In this document: piece after piece, positions 33,727 through 39,894 of the stretch
Layout of the letters: the number at the start of each line of letters is the position of its first letter
Position numbering within the stretch: position 1 is the stretch's first letter
Assembly (NCBI RefSeq): GCF_030814695.1
Contig: NZ_JAUSVL010000001.1
Span: 2,888,227 to 2,952,226, forward strand
Origin: Oligosphaera ethanolica
GTDB taxonomy: Bacteria; Verrucomicrobiota; Lentisphaeria; Oligosphaerales; Oligosphaeraceae
Length of the DNA stretch: 64,000 nucleotides
Direction of reading: 5' to 3'
The notes under the pieces: generated by a model
Databases searched by the model: none
Seen by the model: only the letters and a program-made list of their open reading frames with translations
Told to the model about the DNA's origin: nothing
Translations under genes and position numbers: made by a program

Positions 33727-34024
33727 GTAATCGGTCACCCATTGAGAATTGAACCATAGAGCTTCTGGCTGAGTCAAACGTGCCTGTTTCCCTGGCCGCG
33801 AAGCGGCAGAAGCGCTGAAAGCGCGAAACATACCAGCCCAGGGCAAGCACGCTGAAAGCGTGCGCCGCCCTGGGTACAACGGCGACCATGTTCGTGTTCC
33901 TCGGCCCCTTTTGCCCCAGTCGGCGAAGCTGACTGGGGCAAAAGGGGCAATGGAACTCACTTGCTTATCTGGGATTGACATCGGCGGCATGTTTGGCCGC
34001 CATTATCAATGGGTGACCGCTTAC
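33727..34024. mobile_element. Composite repeat element V with 23-bp terminal inverted repeats and possible 8-bp target duplication
   Basis: The left end (33727-33749) and the reverse complement of the right end (34002-34024) match at 21 of 23 bases; both share the internal CACCCATTGA. The flanks are GTTTTCCT on the left (33719-33726) and GTTTTCCC on the right (34025-34032), a 7-of-8 match consistent with a target-site duplication. The 298-bp interior carries family B copy 5 and no gene. This is the cleanest example of the element class in the window. Confidence 0.65.
33786..33960 (+). repeat. Hairpin repeat family B, copy 5
   Basis: Same hairpin order as copy 4. The long stem is GCCCCTTTTGCCCCAGTC with its exact complement GACTGGGGCAAAAGGGGC, so positions that differ from copy 4 are compensated on the other arm. 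Confidence 0.92.
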
Positions 34025-34135
34025 GTTTTCCCCGTGCGCATGCGCCGCATTGGCTTGCCGATTGGGTTCCGGCGGTTATCTTCATAAATCGCAACGTACC
34101 GGGAGGACGTGTTTTTTTCATAGGAGCAAGCGGAC

Positions 34136-35155
34136 ATGAGCAAGATCAAGATCGGGCAGATTGGCATATGTCATGAGCACGCATCGGGCAAGATTGACTC
34201 CGTACGGAAGTTGCCGGACATTTTTGAGGTCGTTGGCGTGGTCGATGACCGTTCGACGACGGCGGCGAAATACGCCGGTTCCAATCTGAAGCCCTATGAG
34301 GGCCTGCGCTGGCTGAGCGAGGACGAGCTGCTGAATTATCCGGGCTTGCAGGCCGTACTGGTGGAGGTACCGAACACGGATTTGGTGCCGGTGGCCATGC
34401 GCTGCATGGAACGCGGTCTGGCCATGCATATGGACAAGCCCGGCGGTGAGGACCTCGCGCTGTTCGGCAAGCTGGTTGCGGGCTGCAAAGCGAAGCAGTT
34501 GCCTTTCCAAATGGGCTACATGTTCCGTGGCAACCCGGCGATGCAGTGGTGCATCAAGGCCGCGCGCAATGGCTGGTTGGGTGACATCTATGAAATCCAG
34601 ACCAGCATGAGCCACAATTACGGGGGCGATGACTACCAGGAGTACCTGGGCAATTACCGCGGTGGCATCATGTTTAATCTCTGCTGCCATTTCATTGATT
34701 TCGTGGTGGACATCCTTGGTCGGCCGACGGGCGTGACGTCGTTTCTCAAGAATGCGCCTGGGACTCGCCCGGGCATTGTCAACAACGCCCTGTCGATTCT
34801 GGACTACCCCGAGGCGACGGTGACGTTGCGGGCCTGCAGCAAGGAAGTCAACGGCTTGAATTGCCGGCGTTTGAAAATCTGCGGCACGAAGGGCACGGCG
34901 GACCTCTGCCCGGTGGAGCGTTTTGATGGCAAGCCGCTGACGATGGAATTGCACCTGAAGGAAGCCAATGCGGACTATCCCGCCGGCGAGCAGATTGTTG
35001 ACTTCGGCATCAAGACCGACCGCTACATTGATCAGCTTACGGAGCTGGCGAAGATCATCAAGGGCGAATTGCCCAATCCCGACATTTACGATCACGACTG
35101 CCTGGTCCAGGAGATTCTCCTGGCTGCCTCCGGCTACACCCAATGGGAGAAATGA
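34136..35155 (+). CDS. Gfo/Idh/MocA-family oxidoreductase
   Basis: 339 residues. N-terminal Rossmann-type region KIKIGQIGICHEHASGKID (an atypical dinucleotide-binding glycine pattern), VVGVVDDRS, QAVLVEVPNTDLVPVA and MHMDKPGGED, the EKPG-like motif with Asp replacing Glu. The C-terminal sheet domain includes GGIMFNLCCHFIDFVVDILG, with the histidine-containing helix usual for the active site. It probably oxidises a sugar, inositol or sugar-acid substrate with NAD(P). AGGAG lies 10 bases upstream. A quinone-oxidoreductase gene follows by one base, so the two are coupled. Confidence 0.85.
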   Translation: MSKIKIGQIGICHEHASGKIDSVRKLPDIFEVVGVVDDRSTTAAKYAGSNLKPYEGLRWLSEDELLNYPGLQAVLVEVPNTDLVPVAMRCMERGLAMHMDKPGGEDLALFGKLVAGCKAKQLPFQMGYMFRGNPAMQWCIKAARNGWLGDIYEIQTSMSHNYGGDDYQEYLGNYRGGIMFNLCCHFIDFVVDILGRPTGVTSFLKNAPGTRPGIVNNALSILDYPEATVTLRACSKEVNGLNCRRLKICGTKGTADLCPVERFDGKPLTMELHLKEANADYPAGEQIVDFGIKTDRYIDQLTELAKIIKGELPNPDIYDHDCLVQEILLAASGYTQWEK

Positions 35156-35156
35156 C

Positions 35157-36116
35157 ATGCGCGCAATACTGGTTAAAGAAGACAAGAGCCTCGTGTGGAG
35201 CGAAGTGCCCGAGCCGACGCCACGCGACGGCGAGATCATCATCGATATCCACGCCGCGGCTCTGAACCGCGCTGACCTGATGCAGCGCGCGGGCAATTAC
35301 CCGCCGCCTCCCGGCTGGCCGGATTGGATGGGGCTGGAAGTATCAGGCGTGGTCTCGTGGGTGCCGGCGGGCTGCAAGTGGCGCGTTGGCGACCGGGTCT
35401 GCGCACTCTTGGGCGGCGGCGGCTACGCCGAACGCGTGGCGGTGCCGGCGGACATGGCCCTGCCCATTCCGGAAGGCATCAGCATGGTCGAGGCCGCGGC
35501 AATCCCGGAGGCCTTTGCGACGTCGTTCCTCAATCTGATCCTTGAGGGTCGCATGAAGAAGGGCGATACCGTCTTCATCCAAGGCGGCGCTAGCGGCCTG
35601 GGCATGGCCGCCGTGCAGCTGGCCAAGTACATGGGCGGCAAGGTCGTCACGACTGTCGGCAGCGACGATAAGGCGGCTTTCGTGCGCACGCTCGGCGCGG
35701 ATGTCGTCATCAATCGCAAGAAAGAGGACATCGCTGCCGTGCTGGCACAGCATCCGGTGGACGTGGCGATGGACAGCGTGGCAGGCCCGCACCTGGGCGC
35801 CTGTCTGGCCACCATGGCCCGCGGCGGTCGTTGGATCATCATCTCCACCCTCGGCGGCGCGATGTGCGAGATTGACATCCGCGATTTCTTCCGCCGCGGC
35901 GTGTATCTGATCGGCAGCACCCTGCGCAGCCGTAGCTCCGAAATGAAGGCGCAGATATTGGACAGCCTGCGCGATCAGGTGTGGTCGGGCTTTACCTCGG
36001 GAAAGATCAAGGTCGTCATCCACCAGACCCTGCCCATCACCCAGGCTGAAAAAGCTCACGCTATCCTAGAGAAGCAGGAGAACCTCGGCAAGGTCGTGCT
36101 CGTCGTCAAAGAATGA
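35157..36116 (+). CDS. NAD(P)H:quinone oxidoreductase, zinc-independent MDR family
   Basis: 319 residues. GroES-like N-terminal domain AALNRADLMQRAGNYPPPPGW with MGLEVSGVV, then the Rossmann domain with FIQGGASGLGMAAVQLAKYMG, VVTTVGSDDKAAF and LGADVVINRKKEDI. It ends KAHAILEKQENLGKVVLVV, typical of the PIG3/QorA-like branch. Zinc ligands are absent. It reduces quinones or enones with NADPH. The ATG at 35157 lies one base after the Gfo/Idh stop, and GGGAGAAATG provides the binding site within the upstream gene's end. Confidence 0.9.
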   Translation: MRAILVKEDKSLVWSEVPEPTPRDGEIIIDIHAAALNRADLMQRAGNYPPPPGWPDWMGLEVSGVVSWVPAGCKWRVGDRVCALLGGGGYAERVAVPADMALPIPEGISMVEAAAIPEAFATSFLNLILEGRMKKGDTVFIQGGASGLGMAAVQLAKYMGGKVVTTVGSDDKAAFVRTLGADVVINRKKEDIAAVLAQHPVDVAMDSVAGPHLGACLATMARGGRWIIISTLGGAMCEIDIRDFFRRGVYLIGSTLRSRSSEMKAQILDSLRDQVWSGFTSGKIKVVIHQTLPITQAEKAHAILEKQENLGKVVLVVKE

Positions 36117-36144
36117 CGCGATCATTGGTTCTGGATCCGTTGTT

Positions 36145-36232
36145 GCGCCGTAGGCGCTAAACCATGCTTAACCCCAGGCTTTAGCCTGGGGAAAAGTACC
36201 CTCCTGCCAATCGTGCCCTGTAGGGGCACTAC
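36145..36232 (-). repeat. Hairpin repeat family C, copy 4
   Basis: Minus reading: GTGCCCC-tac-AGGGCAC, CCCCAGGC-taaa-GCCTGGGG, the linker, then GCGCC-tac-GGCGC. It lies between the quinone oxidoreductase gene and the tRNA terminator. Confidence 0.9.
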
Positions 36233-36277
36233 TGGATACCTGATAAACACAATCTGAAGACGATGCTCCGCAGAAAC

Positions 36278-36313
36278 AAAAAAACCGCCTAACTCACTAG
36301 GAGTTAGGCGGTT
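36278..36313 (-). terminator. Rho-independent terminator of tRNA-Gly
   Basis: Read on minus: the stem AACCGCCTAACTC / GAGTTAGGCGGTT is followed by seven T. It begins 6 bases after the tRNA 3' CCA. Confidence 0.9.
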
Positions 36314-36318
36314 GTATG

Positions 36319-36392
36319 TGGAGCGGGTGATGGGAATCGAACCCACATAGTCGGCTTGGAAGGCCGAAGCATTACCACTATGCTACACCCGC
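36319..36392 (-). tRNA. tRNA-Gly (anticodon TCC)
   Basis: The minus strand gives a 74-nt cloverleaf with encoded 3' CCA. The acceptor stem is GCGGGTG/CACCCGC. The D arm contains AGCATAGTGGTAATGCT, the anticodon stem-loop is TCGGCCTTCCAAGCCGA with TCC at positions 34-36, and the T loop contains GGTTCGATTCC. A good promoter lies upstream and a terminator downstream, so it is a monocistronic tRNA gene. Confidence 0.97.
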
Positions 36393-36410
36393 AGGTGCGA
36401 CGAGCTATTT

Positions 36411-36438
36411 ACTATAAGGGGAGTTCATTTCAATGCAA
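36411..36438 (-). promoter_or_regulatory. Promoter of tRNA-Gly
   Basis: Read on minus: TTGCAT (36438-36433), 16 bp, TATAGT (36416-36411), about 19 bases upstream of the mature 5' end. Confidence 0.7.
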
Positions 36439-36467
36439 GATGCCGTGCCGGGAAATGCGCCGTGACG

Positions 36468-36787
36468 CTTAATCAGTCAGCCATTGATTTTGGATGCACG
36501 ACATGCCTCCCTCTGGCGCGGTGGGTTGCGATCTCCCGGGCAAATGTGGCGCCCTCCGGGCGCAATCATTCATGTTCTTGTTCCCCCGGGTTGCGTCGCC
36601 CTCCGGGCGCCTCACCCGGGGTTATGCATGGTGCGGCCCTCCGGGCCGAACTTGGCCAATTTGCCATTTTATTGCCGCAAAGCGGCCGAAGCGCTTACAG
36701 CGCTCAAATGCCAACTGGACAAGGGTTTGCACTAGGGCGAACATAAAGGCCGCTGGGACAATAAATATCAATGACTGATCAATTATC
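36468..36787. mobile_element. Repeat cluster VI, composite element with diverged terminal inverted repeats
   Basis: The left end near 36468-36490 and the reverse complement of the right end near 36764-36787 match at about 17 of 22 bases and resemble the 23-bp ends of elements III and V. The interior holds family A copy 3 (36503-36657) and a family B fragment (36665-36710). The right end overlaps the start codon of the next gene at 36771. It is divergent between tRNA-Gly and the hydrolase. Confidence 0.45.
36503..36657 (+). repeat. Hairpin repeat family A, copy 3
   Basis: Full-length copy with the CTGGCGCGGTGGG leader, GGCGCCC-tcc-GGGCGC, the CCCCGGGTTGC...CACCCGGGG long stem, TTATGCATGGT and GCGGCCC-tcc-GGGCCG. 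Confidence 0.9.
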
Positions 36788-37592
36788 ATCAGACGCGCTC
36801 GGGGCTGTGTCCTTAACGCCGGTTGTGGGCGGCGCGTTCCCGGATGGGCTGTTGCAGCTGGACTACCGCAGTCCGGTGGACGGCCTGGCCGACTGGGCGA
36901 TGCTGCTGCCGCCGCAGGCCGGGTCAACCTGGCTGGTGTGCATCCATGGCCACGGCGCGCGCGGCAACCAGCTTTACGTGCGTAATGACATCCGCAAGGC
37001 GTGGCTGCCGAGCTTTTTGCAGCGCGGCTACGGACTGCTGACGCCGACGCTGCGCGGCAACGCCTGGATGTGCCCGCCAGCCGTGGCCGACATGGACGCA
37101 CTCATCGGCTACCTGCGCCGCGAATGGGGCGCCACCCGCTTTATTTTCGCCTCGGGGTCCATGGGCGGCAGTAGTAATTTGATGTACGCGAGTCTGCGGC
37201 CGGCAAACGTCCAGGCCGTGGCGGCGATGGGCGCGATCGCGGATTTGGCGGCCTACCACGGTTTTTGCCGGCAGGGCGCGTCGCGGCTGCCAATACTGGG
37301 CGAGATCGCGGATAGCCTGGAGGAGCATTACGGCGGCACGCCGGCGGCGCAGCCGGAGTTGTATCGCCGGCATTCGCCACTGTATCACTGCGAAGCCTTA
37401 TTGGGCATGCCGCTGTTTTTGGCGCATGGCACGGCCGACGTGCTGATGCCGGTGGCGCAGTCGCGGCGACTGGCGGGCGCGCTGGCGGAACACGGGCACT
37501 TCTGGTATCACGAGATTGCCGGCGGCGGTCATGACGCGCCCCTGCACCTGGACCCCTGCGAATTTATCGCAGATAAGATGATGAATGCCTGA
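36771..37592 (+). CDS. Alpha/beta hydrolase
   Basis: 273 residues. Oxyanion region WLVCIHGHGARGNQ, nucleophile elbow FASGSMGGSSNLMY (GxSxG-type), the acid in HGTADVLMP and the histidine in AGGGHDAPLH, giving a complete Ser-Asp-His triad. The strand order fits a serine-hydrolase/prolyl-oligopeptidase-like fold. The substrate is unknown. The ATG at 36771 lies inside the right terminal repeat of element VI and has only a loose GGGACA upstream, so the element may supply the start region. A GCCGGCGCC hairpin follows the stop. Confidence 0.82.
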   Translation: MTDQLSSDALGAVSLTPVVGGAFPDGLLQLDYRSPVDGLADWAMLLPPQAGSTWLVCIHGHGARGNQLYVRNDIRKAWLPSFLQRGYGLLTPTLRGNAWMCPPAVADMDALIGYLRREWGATRFIFASGSMGGSSNLMYASLRPANVQAVAAMGAIADLAAYHGFCRQGASRLPILGEIADSLEEHYGGTPAAQPELYRRHSPLYHCEALLGMPLFLAHGTADVLMPVAQSRRLAGALAEHGHFWYHEIAGGGHDAPLHLDPCEFIADKMMNA

Positions 37593-37610
37593 AAACAGGC
37601 GGAACTTGCC

Positions 37611-37631
37611 GCCGGCGCCAATGGCGCCGGC
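37611..37631. other. Perfect 9-bp hairpin after the hydrolase gene
   Basis: GCCGGCGCC-aat-GGCGCCGGC without a T-run. It could slow or end transcription, or be a degraded repeat unit. Confidence 0.4.
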
Positions 37632-37675
37632 TAAGACTTAAGACTGGGACGGACGGTTACGTGGATAGTGAATTA

Positions 37676-38821
37676 ATGAGCGATATTATTCGTCGACGCA
37701 CGGCGGATTTGCGGCGAGAGTGGTGGCAGGTGATGCTGGCGTATTTCCGCGAGCACGAATGGCGGCGGGTACGCGAGCCAGTGATCAGCATCAACACGGA
37801 CATGCGCGAGTGGGGGCGCTGGACCGGCGGCTATGTCCGCCAGATCGAGCTGAGCTGGCGCTTGTTGTGGGAACACCCGTGGTACGCGGTGACGGAGGTC
37901 TTCCGACACGAAATAGCCCACCAGCTGGCAGACGAATTCTACGGCATCGGCATGGAAGCGCCGCACGGGCCGATCTTCCGGCTGATCTGCGAGCGCATTG
38001 CGGCCAATCCGGCGGCGTCGGGCACCTATCCGTTGTTAGATCAGCGCTTGCAGGGCGATGACGAGGACAGCGAGGAGAACCGTATTCTGCAGAAGGTCCG
38101 CAAGCTGACGGCATTGGCCGACGGCACTAGCTTGCATGAAGCCGAGGCGGCCTTGCTCAAGGCCCGTGAGCTGATGCAGCGGCACGATGTCGATCCCGGA
38201 CGAGTCGCCGCGACGTCGGAGATGATCGCGGTGTCGGTGGGGCCGGTCTTCCGGCGGCGCTTGAACCACCATCACATGCTGGCGCTGGTCCTGCAGGATT
38301 TTTACGCAGTAAACGTGATTTGGGTGCCATCGCCCCTGCCGGTCGAGGCCGCCGGTGGCAGTGAGGCTGCCGGGGGCAGTGGGTCTGCCGGGGGCGAGCC
38401 GGAGTGGGGGATGACCTTGGAGTTGTGCGGACGTGTCCGCGATGTGCGCCTGGCCGGCTATGCGCATGACTACATCACGCGTTACATCGAGCAGTCGTGG
38501 CAGGCCTTGCCGGCGGCCATGCGTCGCGGCCAGAATGGCCGACGGGATTTCGCCATGGGCGTGCTCGGGGGCTTTCGCGAGGCACTGGAGGGACAGAATC
38601 AACGGCCGGAATGCCGCGCGCTCGTCCGCCAGCAAGACCCCGAACTCAATGCCTTCTACGAACGACGCCATCCGCGCGTGAGTTCGCGCAGCGGCGGCCG
38701 CCTGCAACTCAATCACGATCTCGTCAACGCCGGCAAAGATGCCGGCCGGCAACTGCGCATCCGCCCCGGCGTCGACGGCAGCGGCGCCGCCGGCACCGGT
38801 GGCCGCCTGCTGCATGAGTGA
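37676..38821 (+). CDS. Metalloprotease-like (HExxH) plus DUF2786-domain protein
   Basis: About 381 residues. The N-terminal region has WYAVTEVFRHEIAHQLADEFYG, an SprT/zincin-like HExxH, followed by HGPIFRLICERIA, which could give the third ligand. Residues about 135-190 match DUF2786 (ILQKVRKLTALADGTSLHEAEAALLKARELMQRHDVD). A Gly/Ala-rich linker precedes a C-terminal region ending in disordered sequence. The fusion suggests a DNA- or protein-associated protease, but function is not established. A GTG at 37661 is an alternative start; neither has a strong ribosome binding site. Confidence 0.8.
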   Translation: MSDIIRRRTADLRREWWQVMLAYFREHEWRRVREPVISINTDMREWGRWTGGYVRQIELSWRLLWEHPWYAVTEVFRHEIAHQLADEFYGIGMEAPHGPIFRLICERIAANPAASGTYPLLDQRLQGDDEDSEENRILQKVRKLTALADGTSLHEAEAALLKARELMQRHDVDPGRVAATSEMIAVSVGPVFRRRLNHHHMLALVLQDFYAVNVIWVPSPLPVEAAGGSEAAGGSGSAGGEPEWGMTLELCGRVRDVRLAGYAHDYITRYIEQSWQALPAAMRRGQNGRRDFAMGVLGGFREALEGQNQRPECRALVRQQDPELNAFYERRHPRVSSRSGGRLQLNHDLVNAGKDAGRQLRIRPGVDGSGAAGTGGRLLHE

Positions 38822-38851
38822 GGCAAGGACGGGTCAACGGTCCTTTTTTCG

Positions 38852-38891
38852 CGGTCGGATCGGTCGGATCGGTCGGATCGGATAGGATAGG
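38852..38891. repeat. 9-bp tandem array, CGGTCGGAT units
   Basis: Three perfect CGGTCGGAT copies and a diverged tail, opened by ttttttcgcgg as in the 33.6-kb array. It lies in the 38,822-39,894 gap between convergent genes, which otherwise holds families B and C, the ~83-bp inverted-repeat element and no gene. Confidence 0.85.
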
Positions 38892-39178
38892 TGCGTCTGC
38901 CATCGGGCCGAACTTGGCCGACCAGACGGCGTGATGCGTCCAAACCAGCTGTGAACCGCAGGAACGCGGTAGTCCTTCAGATGATGGAAAAATAGTTAAT
39001 GTGCGAAATCTTGTGATGAACACTTGTAATTGCTAACCAATGCTTCCAGGTGTAAATAAGAACTATTCTCTTCTTGTGGAGAAAACTTTTTACACTAACC
39101 TGCTCCCATGAAACCGATGCTCTTCACTTTACGGTATCCATGGCACTTGTTCAGCCAGGCAGCCTTTTCTCGTCGCGC

Positions 39179-39350
39179 ATTTCCGCCGCGAAGCGGCCGA
39201 AGCGCTGAAAGCGCGACGCATACCAGCCCAGGGCAAGCGGCGCCGAAGGCGCGCGCCGCCCTGGGTGGCGCGCCATATTGGTCCGTGTTCCTCGGCCTCT
39301 TTGGCCCCAGTCGGCGCAGCTGACTGGGGCCAAAGAGGCAATGGAATTCA
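39179..39350 (+). repeat. Hairpin repeat family B, copy 6
   Basis: Same hairpin order. The central arm is GGCGCC-gaa-GGCGC, and the long stem GCCTCTTTGGCCCCAGTC closes on GACTGGGGCCAAAGAGGC, again compensated relative to copies 4 and 5. Confidence 0.92.
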
Positions 39351-39486
39351 TTGATTGCTGCTGCGGGCACGTTTGCGTGTGGCTGTTTGGAGGTCGGGTA
39401 AGGTCATGATCCCAGGCGACGGTGCGGGCGGGACGCCCGCACCACGGCCGGGAGACGGGCGCGCGACGCGTACCAGCCCAGGGATA

Positions 39487-39569
39487 GGGCCCATCCGAAA
39501 AGCATAGTTGGGTTTTGCGAGGGGGAGGAAAATACCCTTAAAACCAAACTATGCTTTTCGGACAGGCTC
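39487..39569. mobile_element. MITE-like 83-bp element with ~30-bp terminal inverted repeats and TA flanks
   Basis: The left arm GGGCCCATCCGAAAAGCATA and the right arm (reverse complement) GAGCCTGTCCGAAAAGCATA continue as similar GTT(G/T)GGTTTT; about 26 of 30 positions match. Both sides are flanked by TA (39485-39486 and 39570-39571), as expected for Tc1/mariner/IS630-type insertion. It has no coding capacity. On its right it interrupts a family C unit. Confidence 0.6.
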
Positions 39570-39570
39570 T

Positions 39571-39827
39571 AGTTAAGCGCCCACGGCGCAGACAAAGGGT
39601 TCGGAACTACTGTGTCAAGTCTCTCTTTCTATCACAAGATTTCGCACATTACCGATTGTGTTTGTCAGGCATCCAGTAGTGCCCCTGCGGGGCACGAGTG
39701 GCAGGAGAGCATTTTTCCCCAGGCTAAAGCCTGGGGTTAAGCATGGTTAAGCGCCTACGGCGCAGACAAGGGATTCAGAACCACTGCGCCACGTTTCTCT
39801 TTCTATCACAAGATTATGCACATTACC
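39571..39827 (-). repeat. Family C in ~174-bp head-to-tail units, one full and one truncated
   Basis: Minus reading: unit 1 spans 39827-39654 and unit 2 starts at 39653 with the same word (GGTAATGTGC...ATCTTGTGATAG) and continues to 39571, where the MITE-like element begins. Unit 1 includes GCGCC-tac-GGCGC, CCCCAGGC-taaa-GCCTGGGG and GTGCCCC-gca-GGGGCAC (39675-39765). Confidence 0.8.
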
Positions 39828-39894
39828 AATTTTGGGGTTCACTATACCCGCTACACGTGCTTTGGTGCAGAGTGCCATTACCGGTCGGGCCAGT

